Source: Verrucomicrobiota bacterium
GTDB lineage: Bacteria > Verrucomicrobiota > Verrucomicrobiia > Verrucomicrobiales > Akkermansiaceae
Direction: 5' to 3'
DNA length: 45,682 nucleotides
Assembly (NCBI GenBank): GCA_026397725.1
Contig: JAPLUI010000203.1
Coordinates: 1 to 45,682 of the forward strand
The position numbers were made by a program, and so were the translations under genes. The notes under the pieces were generated by a model. It was not told the origin of the DNA, did no database searches, and was given only the letters and a program-made list of their open reading frames with translations. Shown one piece after another: positions 23,401 through 32,328 of this stretch; position 1 is the first letter of the stretch, and each line of letters begins with the position of its first letter.

Positions 23401-25960
23401 CATCCGTGTCGTGAAACAGGCAGTTGGTGAAGGTCATGTTCGAGTTGTTGCCCTCGAGGTCGAACGCTTCGCCGTCGATGCTGCCACCGCCCCTGGAAAC
23501 GAACCCCCACTCGCTGTCGGTGAACGTGAAATCCTTGAGCCGGTACATCATCGCACCCGCCACGCCGTTGAACGACACGAAGTTATTGAGCCGTCCGATG
23601 TCGTGGGTGACGCAGTTGGTCACCTGCCCGCCGGCAATCCCGCGCAAGCCCAACTGCCATTGGTAGCCCTCCTCAAACAGGCAGCCGAGGAGGTTCAGGT
23701 TGCCGAAGTTCCAGATATTATCCGCGTAGTAGTTGAAATTGTCCGGGCTGTTGGTCCAAATGCCGGAAGCCAACCGGCGGAACACGCAGTTCTTGATGGT
23801 GACGTCGGAGAGCACGATGTTGTTGGCGGTCTCATGGGAGAACAACGAGATGCCCAGGCCGATCTTATGCGCGGGATAGTCCTCGTAATGCTGGTACATG
23901 AGGGAATCGTGGAAATAACAGTCTTCGATCCAGATGAAATTCCGGACCGGCGACCCGGCGGCATATTCCGCATAGATGCCGCTCATGCAGCGGGCGAACT
24001 CGATCCCGACAATCTTATACCCGGCCTGGTTGAGCAGATGAATCCCGCTCCGGTCCTGCGTGTAATCGAGCCGGTCGAGCAAGGGCTTGTTCCCCGGCCC
24101 GTATGAGCCGATATAAATCGGGTTGCCCGCCGTGCCGCTGCCTTTGGGTTGCAGTTCCTCGCTCCAAGTGTCCCCGCATTTCAACAGCAGGGAGTCACCC
24201 GCGTTGAGGGTGACCGTCGAGGCCATCGCCAGCGTCTTCCATGGCGCGGCACTCGTCAGCCCGGAGTTGCTGTCGTTGCCCCCGGCTTGGCTCACGTAGT
24301 ACGTCTTTGCCGAGGCCGGCGCGACATGCAGTTTGAGTTGATTGCCCGCCGTCTGGATGGCGTAGGAATAACTGGCGTCCTGCGGTGGCGGGATGAGTTG
24401 GCTGGCGCTCCCGGTCAGGGTGCCGGTGTAGGTGAGGATGACATAGTCCCCAAGCCCGAACCCGGCGAGTTGTTGGGTGAGGTTGACCTGGGTGTTGCCT
24501 GTTAGAACCAGATTGCCCGTCACGCTCACCAGATCATTGGTTCCCGGAGCGGCGGCCTTGAGGTCGAGGTTGGCGGCATTGAGCGTGAGTCCGCCGGTTA
24601 GAGCAAGCGTGCCCGTGGTGGCGGCATTGATGCCGGGTGCCAGATGGGCGGAGGACAGTGCCGTCACCGCCCCGGTCACGGTGCCGGTGCCGGCCAGCAT
24701 GGAGCTTGAGCCGGCAACCGTGACGGCGGTGTTGCCGAGGGTGGCGTTGTTCAGCAGCAACTTGCCGGTGGTCACGCTCGTCGCCCCGGTATAGCTGCTC
24801 GTGCCGGCGAGCGTCAGCGTGCCGGACCCGCTCTTGGTCAAGCCGTTAGTCTGGCTGGCGGCCTGGCCGATGCCGTTGCTGACGAGCACATTGCCCGCCG
24901 CGGTGTTGAAGCTCCGGGTGCCGCCGGCCAGGATTAGACTGTTAGATAGGGTCTGGGTGTTGGTGCTGTTGTTGACGACGTCGCCGGCCAGGTTGACCGT
25001 GTTGCCGTTGAGGGTAAACGCGGCGGTGCCGGGGTTGAAGGTGATCCCGGCAAACTGGGTGTTGTTGGCGAAGTCGTTGAAATTGGTGGTCAACCCGAGC
25101 GCCGCTGCGGTGGCAAAGGCCAGGGTCTTGCCGGCGGCCATGGCCGTGCCGCCCCAGTTGGCGGCATCGCTCCACACCAGTTGGCCGCTGCCGTTGGGCG
25201 TGCCGCCGCCGGTCCAGACCGGTAGGGGCAGCATGGCCGGGTGCGTGCCATTCATGATCGAGGTGACGTTCTCCACGGTGTTGAAGATCACCGGGTCGTC
25301 AATGGCTCCATTGATGGCGCTGCCGTATGCACCCGCATTATTCGCGGCCGCACCCAGGTGAAGTTCTCCCCACGCGGCGAGCGCCGAGCTGATGTTCTTG
25401 GTACTCTTCAGGACGCCGTCCCCGTATGTTAGCAATTGGCTGCCGTTGTAGGTGACCGCGAGGTGGTGCCAACCATTCAACGGCGTCACGTAGCTCAAGG
25501 TGGTCTTGAAAGCGGGATTGTTTTGATCGGACCAGAAATAGTCCGAGTCACCACCGTAGCTGCTGAGTTGGAGCAACCAATTGCGGTGGGTGGAATCGGC
25601 ACCGGCAGAAAAGACGTGGCCATAATTTGACCCATTGTCGTACACCCAACCGGCGAGGGTAAAGGTGTTGGTGAGATGCAGGCTCGTGGCATCGGGAACG
25701 GTGACGTTACCTTGGCCGGAAGTATTCAGGGCGAAGTCACCCGGCAACCCGGTGTGCCCGGCAACCCAGGTCGGCACGCTACCGCCCGCAATGGCCGTTA
25801 GGGTGCCGTGGTTGTGGTTGGCCGTGGAGTCGTTCGCCACCGTGCCGCTGCCTTCATTGAAATTCCAATACCCCACCAGGCCGGCCAGTGATGATTGTGC
25901 GGCAAGGATGACTCCACACAGGCCGGAAAGGATGCGGGCGCTTGCTGGTATGGTTTGCAT
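20444..25960 (-). CDS. large secreted LamG / beta-strand-repeat / beta-helix / F5-8C protein
   Basis: The product has 1838 residues. ATG 25960 gives a signal peptide (MQTIPASARILSGLCGVILA); the frame extends nine codons further, but the MQTI start is shared with the remnant at 31726-31818. Domain order: LamG at about 30-215 (LVGYWNFNEGSGTVANDST); autotransporter-associated beta-strand repeats at about 330-500 (GSGTLTLAGTSSYTGAT); and a right-handed beta-helix at about 553-930 that opens with YYVSQAGGNDSNSG. A discoidin/F5-8 type C domain follows at about 937-1072 (DGNPATLWRPSAASNEWLQ), then more beta-strand repeats at about 1130-1555. The end is a Ca-binding-like DPDLDGASNLTEF linker plus a C-terminal module ending FLRAKVTPQ. 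There is no autotransporter barrel or PEP-CTERM anchor. It is probably a secreted or surface protein that binds or cleaves polysaccharide; no catalytic residues can be named. Confidence 0.8.
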   Translation of the reverse strand: MQTIPASARILSGLCGVILAAQSSLAGLVGYWNFNEGSGTVANDSTANHNHGTLTAIAGGSVPTWVAGHTGLPGDFALNTSGQGNVTVPDATSLHLTNTFTLAGWVYDNGSNYGHVFSAGADSTHRNWLLQLSSYGGDSDYFWSDQNNPAFKTTLSYVTPLNGWHHLAVTYNGSQLLTYGDGVLKSTKNISSALAAWGELHLGAAANNAGAYGSAINGAIDDPVIFNTVENVTSIMNGTHPAMLPLPVWTGGGTPNGSGQLVWSDAANWGGTAMAAGKTLAFATAAALGLTTNFNDFANNTQFAGITFNPGTAAFTLNGNTVNLAGDVVNNSTNTQTLSNSLILAGGTRSFNTAAGNVLVSNGIGQAASQTNGLTKSGSGTLTLAGTSSYTGATSVTTGKLLLNNATLGNTAVTVAGSSSMLAGTGTVTGAVTALSSAHLAPGINAATTGTLALTGGLTLNAANLDLKAAAPGTNDLVSVTGNLVLTGNTQVNLTQQLAGFGLGDYVILTYTGTLTGSASQLIPPPQDASYSYAIQTAGNQLKLHVAPASAKTYYVSQAGGNDSNSGLTSAAPWKTLAMASTVTLNAGDSLLLKCGDTWSEELQPKGSGTAGNPIYIGSYGPGNKPLLDRLDYTQDRSGIHLLNQAGYKIVGIEFARCMSGIYAEYAAGSPVRNFIWIEDCYFHDSLMYQHYEDYPAHKIGLGISLFSHETANNIVLSDVTIKNCVFRRLASGIWTNSPDNFNYYADNIWNFGNLNLLGCLFEEGYQWQLGLRGIAGGQVTNCVTHDIGRLNNFVSFNGVAGAMMYRLKDFTFTDSEWGFVSRGGGSIDGEAFDLEGNNSNMTFTNCLFHDTDGPCFMLYQGSAASPSNVGNRFTNCVWNGKAATCPYGQYPKVEIFNTPAGTNVAEFVSSRFYLSTNESRCNNNTGMTFTNCLTRNLSDAATGTNVALAATSSASSQQPGFEATKAKDGNPATLWRPSAASNEWLQLDFASPTAVNELRLREDPASSINRYTIQAWDSASSAWVGCFNGRTMGANFIAPIVSRTTTKMRLFITSTTGGTPGVAEFEAYYVEIPPPPSTAYWRVGDGLWDINTTANWKNAGGTTVKYVDGDIVLLDDTASGASPITITLNATVAPSSVTVNATKHYILTGSGGLTGAATLTKSNSGTLTLSSANTYTGTTTINGGTLSFGSAGSLPAGSVSLGDGTLEFTGSGTAGTYNLSASGGSSYLVNATHATGTLTVTRTHGNYNGMIKGGAGTVILANNFQDAGGLQVDAGTVILNGTSNNPVNWSTTNTISDVKTGATLKLGNTQVGLIFYDGGTFHMSGGTYNLNGQTPSADQNHSAPVIDGSGTITNSVAATTGTALFKVGTNKTFSGNIVDGAGAAKVAIALTSGGGVWTIAGANTYSGATTVNSGTLQAGSTTACSPNSAYSIASGTTLALAGFNNSLGSLTGAGNVTLGTAVLTIGNDHTSPAAFTGVISSPTGGSIIKTGTGTLTLNNPNSYGGTTTVSTGQLLVNGSLAGSGAVNVAAGASLGGTGLITGAVNVTGVLSPGGSIIESLSSGALTFSGTSTFACQLDSSVAPAVGADFQKVTGDLSMNSAVTLNLTNLAAGTFPADTRFSLVNYTGTWNGGFFQYGGSILVDGATFSFNSQKWVIDYDAASGGSNFSGEQTGGKFVTISLDPFTAWAKTNITAVNPAADATPGGDPDLDGASNLTEFAFHGNPLSGADPGRIFVLTADGAGNRELILTIAVRAGTAFSNPAGGPAVSLPANGISYTIEGSSDLSDWSSATVIPVVVINPGLPALGDPAHYQYASFILAGSNGLAGTGFLRAKVTPQ
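22037..22420. repeat. 384-bp segment nearly identical to 27131-27514
   Basis: This part of the 1838-residue protein gene and the segment at 27131-27514 in the neighbouring paralogue align over equal lengths with only scattered single-base differences. Sequence on both sides is much more divergent. It encodes a beta-strand-repeat unit (SVSLGDGTLEFTGSG through NNPVNWSTTNT). Confidence 0.75.
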
Positions 25961-26059
25961 TTCTCTGAGCGGGTCATTATCTAACAATCAAGCCGTGGCC
26001 TGGCACCAACCCGGCCGTGCGGCCAACGGTGCCTGCCCGATGACGGCTCCTGGTGCGGC

Positions 26060-29000
26060 TCAAGGCAGGATGGCCTTGAGGCGGGCGAAGAGCTTGCCGT
26101 TAGACGCGTTGGTGGCGGGAATGTTGACGGTGACTTCGTCCGGCGTGCCTGCGGTATTGATGGTGACGGCGGTGCCGTTGAGATCCGGCACTCCGGTTCC
26201 GGTGGCCCCGATCGTGGCGGATTTCGGCCAACTGGTCAGCGCGGCGCCGTATTCAACGATGAGCGTGGCTTGCCCGATGGAGTCCTCTTCGCGGGTGAAC
26301 GTGAGGGTCAGGCCGGTGGTGGCGTCACCAGTGGCGTGAGGCAGAATCGAGGCTGCGTCTTGGGCGAGTGGCAGACCGCCAAGGATCCATTCCAAGCCGT
26401 TGGCGATGCCGTCCCGGTCGGGGTCGGCGTCGAAGGCCGGGTCCGTGGCCGAGCCGGGGGTTCCGGTTAGACCGTGAGTGCTGGCCCAAACTTGATAGGT
26501 GGTGCCGCTGCTCAGCTTGAGTTCACCGGTGCTTTGGGTGAAGGTCCAGGTCTTGGTGCCGTCGGTCTTGGTCCAGACGCCCGGGCTTGGCGTCCACTCG
26601 CCGTCCGCACCGGTGATCTTGAAGCCGGTGCCATAGATCTTGGTCGCCACATCGACCAAGGGCCACGTGTGGGAGCTGAGGCTGGTGAGTGAGGGGTCGG
26701 AGAGATTGATGAAGAACGGCCCGTTGAGGGTGGCCGACCCGGTGCCGGTGATCTTGTTGTTCGAGGACGCCGTGACGACGAAAGCGAGGCAATTTCCGCT
26801 GGCCGGGGGCGCGTTGAAGACCAACGTGCCGGAGTTGACCGTGGTGTCGCCGGTGTAAGTGTTGGCCCCGGAGAGGATCCAAGTCCCGCTGCCAGCCGCC
26901 AGCGTCACCGCCATCTTGCCGGCTCCGCCGCCGTCCACCACGTTGCCGGTGAAGGTCTTGGTGCCGGTGATCTTGAAAACCGCCGTGCCGGTGGTTGACG
27001 CCGCGTTGTTGGTGATCGTGCCACTGCCCGCGACCGCCGGCATCAGGGCCCCGGCATAGCCATTGAGATCGAAGGTGCCGCCGGACATGGTGAACCCACC
27101 ATCGTAATAGATTTGACCAACGCTGGCGGTGCCGAGCTTGAGGGTGGCCCCGCTTTTCACGTCGCTGACCGTGTTGGTGGTGGACCAGTTGACCGGGTTG
27201 TTGCTGGTGCCATTCAGGATGACTGTGCCGGCGTCCACTTGGAGCCCGCCGGAATCCTGGAAGTTGTTCGCCAGAATCACGGTGCCGACCCCGCCCTTGA
27301 TCATCCCGTCATAGTTGCCGTGGGTACGGGTGACGGTAAGGGTGCCGGCCGCATGGGTTGCGTTGACCAGATAACTCAAACCGCCGGAGACACTCAGGCT
27401 ATAAGTGCCGGCGGCACCGCTGCCGGTGAACTCCAGCGTTCCGCCACCGAGGCTAACACTGCCGGCAGGCAGGCTGCCGGCACTGCCAAAGCTCAAGGTG
27501 CCGCCGTTGATGGTGGTGCCGCCGGCGTAATTGTTAGTGCCGTCAAGGGACAGGATGCCGCTGCCGGTTTTGATCAGCCTGCCGGCACCGGTGATCGACC
27601 CCGTCGTCTGGGTGCCGCTGGCAACGGCCAACGCCGTCCCGCTGGCAAGCTGGACCGCGGCGTCGTCCAAGGTCGCGACCGAGGCGGTCGCGCCATTGAA
27701 GAAGACGGTGCCGCTGGCAAGGGTGCCGAGGTCGGCCCCGGCGGCGATGGTCGTGATCCCCCCGCCTGAGAGGCTGGCGAGGGTGATCGCGCCGCTGCCA
27801 CCAGTGAACCTGACGGTGCCATCATTGGTCACGTCCGCAAGGGTCAGCCCGGTGCCCGAGAGGTCGGCCTCGGCCCCCACCGCCACCGACAACGGGGCGG
27901 CAGAATTGTAACTTTGGGCATTCAGCTTGCCGCCGTTGACAATCACCTGAGCGGTGTTTTCAAGAGCGGTTGCCGTCAGGGTTCCGGTGGTGACGGTCGT
28001 GTTCCCGAGATAGATGGCGGCGCTGGTCAGCGTGAGGGTGCCGCTGCCGACCTTGGTCAGGCTGCCGTTGCCGCTCAGGGTGCCGGCATACTGGGTGTCC
28101 TGATTGTTGCCGCCCACGCTCAGGGTCACGGGGTTCGACGCTTGGTTGAGCACCAGGCTTTGCGTGCCCTTGAGGCCGCCCAGCGTGGTGGCGGTGACGC
28201 CGAAGTTCAGGGTGCCGCCCGGGCTGTCGTGGTTGAGCGTGCTGCCGGCCAAGGCATTGGCGTGGTCCAAGGTCAGCGTGCCGGAACTGACAACCGTGTC
28301 GCCGACAAAGGTATTGGCGTTGCTCAGCGTGACGCTCCCGCCGCCGCTGACGGTCACCACGGTGCTGCCGGCAATCGCCCCGCTGCCGCTGATCGTGTAG
28401 GGCTTGGCGACATTGCTGAAAGTCACGGAGCCGGGATTGACGGTCGTGCCGAGACCTAGCGAAACTGCGGTGGTGCCCGTGGCGTCATCGTTGAAGACGA
28501 CCGGATCGCCTTCAGCGTATGCCGCGGCGGCGCCGAGCGAATTCACCCAGTTCTGGGTGGTGCCGATGTTCCAGGTGCCATTGTTGACGCCACCCGCCTT
28601 GCCGACCCAGGTCTTGGTCGGTGGCGTCGGGAAGACGATCAGCAAAACCTTGCTTGAGCTAGGGGACGTGTCGATTCGATAGCTATACTGCAACGTGTTG
28701 GTCGGCGGCAGCAGCGGGCCGCCGTTAATCAGGCTGCCGGTGTAATTGATGATTTCGTAGCTCCCCCCCGCCGCCGGGAAGTCGCCGAGCAGGCTGACGT
28801 TGACGCTCGAAGAGCCGGCCAGGGTCAGGCTGCCGGTGACGCTGATCAGGTCGCTGGTGGTGCCGGGCGACCCGAGGGCACCCAACTTCAGGTCGAGTTT
28901 GGCCGAATTGAGCGTCAGGCCCGTTGCACTGCTCCCAAGCGTGAGCGTGCCGGGAGTCGCGGCGTTGAGGCCCGGGGCCAGGTGAGCGTCGGACTGGACG

Positions 29001-30286
29001 GTGACCGACTGGCTGACGGTGCCCGTGCCCGCCAGCGTCGAGGCCGCGCCGGAGACTGTGACGGCGGAGTTGCTGAGGGTGGCGCTGTTGAGCAGCAGCT
29101 TGCCGGCATTCACGCTGGTGGCCCCGGCATAGGTGCTGGTGCCGGCCAGGGTGAGGGTGTTGTTGCCGCTCTTGGTCAGGCCGTTGGTTTGGCTGGCGGC
29201 CTGCGTGATGCCAGTGGTGAGCGCGAGGTCGCCTGCCGCCGCGTTGAACGTCCGGGTGCCCCCGTCGAGGACGAGGGGGGTGGCAATGGTCTGGGCGGCG
29301 GCACTGTTGTTGGTGACGTCGCCGGTGAGGTTGACGGCATTGCCGCTGAGGGTGAAAGCCCCGGCAGTGGCCTGGAAGGTGATCCCCCTGAACTGTTTGT
29401 TAGCCGCGAAGTCATTGCTGTTGGTGGTCAGCCCGTTGCTGGTGTCAAAGATGAGCGCTCGAGTCGAGACCGGGAGCGTGCCCCCCCAGTTGGAGGCCGT
29501 GTTCCAATTGTAGGTTGGCCCGGTGGTGCCGGTCCAGTAGCCAAGCATCGCCGGATGCGTCCCGTTCATGATCGTGGTGACGCTTTCGACACTGTTGAAA
29601 ATCACCACGTCATCGATGGGTCCCTCCCAACTGCTCCATGCGGCGTTCCGGCCGCCAATGAGGAGGTTGGTGAAACCGGGTAAGCTCGGGCTGCCGCTAA
29701 TCCCGTAGGTGCCCATGAGCGTGCCATCAACGTAAGATGTCACCACCCCGCCACTATAGGTCAATGCATAATGGTGCCAAGCGTTTGCATTGCCGCCACC
29801 ACCAACCTTGAACCCCAAGCCCTTATTCCAAGCGCCGTTCGCATCCGACCACATATACATCTGGTCGCCGCCACCATTGTCACTCTGGATGAACCACTGG
29901 CGAGCGTCTCCGTTAGCATTGTTACTGAGCGTGAAAGGATACACATAGCTCCCCAAATAATCCGCTTTCGCCCACAGTGCGATGGTAAAGGAATTGGTCA
30001 CGCCTAGAGCGGTGGTGACAGGAATTGTCACCCGGTCGTTCCAGCCGCGAAATTGCAGCGCATTGTCACCCGCATTGCCCGTGTGCCCGGTGACCCAAGA
30101 CGGGGCACCACCACCGCCGGCAACCAAAGTGCCGACGTTATTATTGGCGGTGAAGTCGTTGGCCGTGGTGCCGGTGTTTTCATTGAAATTCCAATACCCC
30201 ACCAAAGCGGCGTGGGCGGGGTGGGCGGCGAGGAGGGCGGCGACGGAACCGGCGAGGAAGAGACGGAGGGTGGCGGGGAGTTTCAT
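26060..30286 (-). CDS. secreted LamG and autotransporter-associated beta-strand-repeat protein
   Basis: The product has 1408 residues. It has a signal peptide (MKLPATLRLFLAGSVAALLAAHPAHA), a LamG domain at about 27-250 (LVGYWNFNENTGTTAND, SFTIALWAKADY, AWHHYALTYSGG, PIDDVVIFNS) and a long run of beta-strand repeats from about 290 to 1260 with unit signatures such as GSGTLTLTSA and GANTYTGDTTVNSGTLVF. The end is a DADPDRDGIANGLEW linker and a C-terminal module finishing LFARLKAILP. No barrel or PEP-CTERM anchor is present. The start is preceded by a C-rich tract and an AACTGAT repeat, without a visible ribosome-binding site. Its last 130 codons are almost identical in DNA to those of the 31.9-36.0 kb gene. 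It is probably an exported surface protein; the ligand is unknown. Confidence 0.8.
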   Translation of the reverse strand: MKLPATLRLFLAGSVAALLAAHPAHAALVGYWNFNENTGTTANDFTANNNVGTLVAGGGGAPSWVTGHTGNAGDNALQFRGWNDRVTIPVTTALGVTNSFTIALWAKADYLGSYVYPFTLSNNANGDARQWFIQSDNGGGDQMYMWSDANGAWNKGLGFKVGGGGNANAWHHYALTYSGGVVTSYVDGTLMGTYGISGSPSLPGFTNLLIGGRNAAWSSWEGPIDDVVIFNSVESVTTIMNGTHPAMLGYWTGTTGPTYNWNTASNWGGTLPVSTRALIFDTSNGLTTNSNDFAANKQFRGITFQATAGAFTLSGNAVNLTGDVTNNSAAAQTIATPLVLDGGTRTFNAAAGDLALTTGITQAASQTNGLTKSGNNTLTLAGTSTYAGATSVNAGKLLLNSATLSNSAVTVSGAASTLAGTGTVSQSVTVQSDAHLAPGLNAATPGTLTLGSSATGLTLNSAKLDLKLGALGSPGTTSDLISVTGSLTLAGSSSVNVSLLGDFPAAGGSYEIINYTGSLINGGPLLPPTNTLQYSYRIDTSPSSSKVLLIVFPTPPTKTWVGKAGGVNNGTWNIGTTQNWVNSLGAAAAYAEGDPVVFNDDATGTTAVSLGLGTTVNPGSVTFSNVAKPYTISGSGAIAGSTVVTVSGGGSVTLSNANTFVGDTVVSSGTLTLDHANALAGSTLNHDSPGGTLNFGVTATTLGGLKGTQSLVLNQASNPVTLSVGGNNQDTQYAGTLSGNGSLTKVGSGTLTLTSAAIYLGNTTVTTGTLTATALENTAQVIVNGGKLNAQSYNSAAPLSVAVGAEADLSGTGLTLADVTNDGTVRFTGGSGAITLASLSGGGITTIAAGADLGTLASGTVFFNGATASVATLDDAAVQLASGTALAVASGTQTTGSITGAGRLIKTGSGILSLDGTNNYAGGTTINGGTLSFGSAGSLPAGSVSLGGGTLEFTGSGAAGTYSLSVSGGLSYLVNATHAAGTLTVTRTHGNYDGMIKGGVGTVILANNFQDSGGLQVDAGTVILNGTSNNPVNWSTTNTVSDVKSGATLKLGTASVGQIYYDGGFTMSGGTFDLNGYAGALMPAVAGSGTITNNAASTTGTAVFKITGTKTFTGNVVDGGGAGKMAVTLAAGSGTWILSGANTYTGDTTVNSGTLVFNAPPASGNCLAFVVTASSNNKITGTGSATLNGPFFINLSDPSLTSLSSHTWPLVDVATKIYGTGFKITGADGEWTPSPGVWTKTDGTKTWTFTQSTGELKLSSGTTYQVWASTHGLTGTPGSATDPAFDADPDRDGIANGLEWILGGLPLAQDAASILPHATGDATTGLTLTFTREEDSIGQATLIVEYGAALTSWPKSATIGATGTGVPDLNGTAVTINTAGTPDEVTVNIPATNASNGKLFARLKAILP
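27131..27514. repeat. 384-bp segment nearly identical to 22037-22420
   Basis: This is the second copy of the segment described at 22037-22420, lying inside the 1408-residue protein gene. Equal length and very high identity point to recent gene conversion or duplication between the two paralogues. Confidence 0.75.
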
Positions 30287-30303
30287 GGCGGGGGGGTGGG
30301 AGT

Positions 30304-30328
30304 TGTCAGTTATCAGTTGTCAGTTATC
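30304..30328. repeat. AACTGAT/AACTGAC heptamer repeat upstream of the 1408-residue protein gene
   Basis: Three to four copies of GTTATCA/GTTGTCA (AACTGAT or AACTGAC on the minus strand) lie 18-42 bases before the ATG at 30286, followed by a C-tract. The stop codon of the PEP-CTERM-encoding remnant upstream (ending RPPTPDN) is itself formed by this repeat. Confidence 0.65.
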
Positions 30329-31581
30329 GGGGGTCGGAGGTCGGTAGGGCGTGACCGCCGGGCACGCCCACTTGTCGCCAGCGGCGCGAGATGAGCCTGA
30401 AATGGCGAGTGTGCGGAGGGCGGAGGATGGTGGCATGATTGCGGTGGGTCTGCATGCCTGGATTCGGTGGACCTCAGCGCTTTCAGTGGTTGAAAACCGG
30501 CAGCCCACATCCTGAACCCAAACCATTAACTCCAGAGACTGCTGCGCCACGCCGCCGTGCAGCAGGGCTAACAAGCCCAAGCCACCGAGCACGATCACGC
30601 TTGGCTCGGAAACAATCGTCAGGGTGTCGAACCTCGACCCAGTCGCTTCGCCACTGAAGTTATTGCCCTTTGTCATGTCGTTGTAGATAGGGTCAACTCA
30701 CCCGTGCCTTCCTTGCTCAGGCTGCCGACATCGTAAATCAGGTTGCCGATCGACTTCGTGTAGTCGGTTTTGATATAGGCCGCACCGATGAGGTCGATCT
30801 GGCCCGCGCCGTTGACCAGCGAGCCGCTCGATTGGGCGATCAAACGGCCACCGTTGAAGTTCAAGCGACCGCCTGCCGCAGCAAGATTCAACGTCTGGAC
30901 ATTGAGTTCGCCGCCACTGTTGAGACTGAGGGAGTGGTTGTTTTTGAAGGTGATCTGGCCATTGGCGTTCCATCTGCCGTTGTTGCTGACGGTCGCGGAC
31001 GCGCTGCTGCCACCGTTGGCCCGATCCACAGCGGCGGTGTTCCACACCGAGTTGGTGCCGTCGATGAGAACCGCGACGTTACCGGTATAATAACCCACGT
31101 AGCCGCCGCCGGTCATGTTGGCAGTGCCACCATTAAGGACTTTGAATTGGTTGCCGGTGCCACGGTCGGCGAGGTCCCAAGAGCCTGTAACCGAAAATGT
31201 CGAATTGGGGCCATCGACTTTGACCGTGCTGCTGGATGAACCCGTGGGATTGCCACTGCCGCCGCTCGACCAGAACAGAAAGCTCGTGTTGAAAGTAAGA
31301 TCGTTGGCCGTAACGCTCGCGAGAATCACGTTGCCACCGGCCGCGCCACCAAAGATGGCGTCGTGGTCAGTACCGGAGGCGGGCCAGACCACGTCAGCGG
31401 AAGTCGAGCTGTCCCACCAGTTGGCCGTGTTGTTGCCATTCCAGGTTCCCGCCCCACCTTGGGCGCCGGGAGTGATCAGGTCGGAACCATCCCATTCAAG
31501 TGCCGCTTGCACGGAGAGTGAGGCGAGCAGCGTGGCGATGGAGCCGACGCAAACAAAGCGAAGGGTGAAATTTGATTTCAT
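30320..31581 (-). pseudogene. split small PEP-CTERM / beta-strand-repeat protein gene
   Basis: The first part (30673-31581, 302 codons) starts MKSNFTLRFVCVGSIATLLA, a signal peptide, followed by ALEWDG and low-complexity beta-strand-repeat sequence, and stops after ELTLSTTT. An ATGA overlap leads straight into a second frame that encodes a short linker and SEPSVIVLGGLGLLALL, a PEP-CTERM-like sorting helix. The expected basic tail is then missing in that frame (HGGVAQQ), while the next frame reads RRRGAA at exactly this place. The frame continues to 30320 as repeat-derived sequence. The simplest reading is a PEP-CTERM protein broken by an internal deletion/frameshift and a second single-base shift at the anchor. 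Two translationally coupled genes are less likely. PEP-CTERM proteins need an exosortase, which is not in the window. Confidence 0.65.
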
Positions 31582-31725
31582 GGGTGCTGGAGGTTACACA
31601 ATGACACTGACGGGTATCTCGCCAAGAAAACCGGCAGGCCAGACGAATTTTCGCGAAACCCTGCGGATTGGCAAGAAGAAAAACTGATTTGAATTGCCGT
31701 TGAAGCAAGGGCAGCCAGAAGGGAA

Positions 31726-31818
31726 TTACCCGACCAGGCCAGCCAGTGCGGACTGGGCGGCAAGGAGGACTCCACACAGGTCGGAAAGAATGCGGACGCT
31801 TGCTTGGATGGTTTGCAT
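31726..31818 (-). pseudogene. 5' remnant of a second copy of the 20.4-26.0 kb gene
   Basis: From ATG 31818 the sequence encodes 30 residues (MQTIQASVRILSDLCGVLLA, then AQSALAGLVG) and meets TAA at 31726. It matches the signal peptide and first residues of the 1838-residue protein (MQTIPASARILSGLCGVILA ... LAGLVGYWNF) closely. Everything after LVG is gone. The neighbouring intergenic sequence and the 3' end of the next gene are duplicated as well. The adjoining gap 31582-31725 holds nothing else recognisable. Confidence 0.75.
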
Positions 31819-32328
31819 ATCTGTGAATGGTCCATGTTCTAACAATCCGGCCGTGGTCAGGCACCAGCCGGACCGTGCGGCAATCGGTGCCTGCCCGCTG
31901 ACGGTTCCTCGCGCGGCTCAAGGCAGGATGGCCTTGAGGCGGGCGAAGAGCTTGCCGTTAGACGCATTGGTGGTGGGGATGTTGACGGTGACTTCGTCCG
32001 GCGTGCCTGCGGTGTTGATGGTGACGGCGGTGCCGTTGAGATCCGGCACTCCGGCTCCGGTGGCCCCGATCGTGGCGGATTTCGGCCAACTGGTCAGCGC
32101 GGCGCCGTATTCAACGATCAGCGTGGCTTGCCCGATCGAGGCCTCTTCGCGGGTGAACGTGAGGGTCAGGCCGGTGGTGGCGTCACCAGTGGCGTGAGGC
32201 AGAATCGAGGCTGCGTCTTGAACAAGTGGCAGCCCGCCGAGGATCCATTCCAAGCCGTTGGCGATGCCGTCCCGGTCGGGGTCGGCGTCGAAGGCCGGGT
32301 CCGTGGCCGAGCCGGGGGTTCCGGTGAG
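31730..32328. repeat. about 600-bp duplicated block (other copy 25870-26470)
   Basis: The block runs from the MQTI signal-peptide coding region, across the intergenic gap with its TCTAACAAT/TTCTAACAAT string, into the last 130 codons of the upstream LamG protein gene. It is highly similar to 25870-26470, with the identity strongest in the C-terminal coding part. Confidence 0.75.

Noticed and set aside
31601..31687. Plus-strand 28-codon frame (MTLTGISPRKPAG ...) with a GGAGG sequence seven bases upstream
   Set aside because: It lies head-to-head with a minus-strand gene start and shows no family pattern. The good ribosome-binding sequence alone can arise by chance, and the short frame has no support from neighbours.
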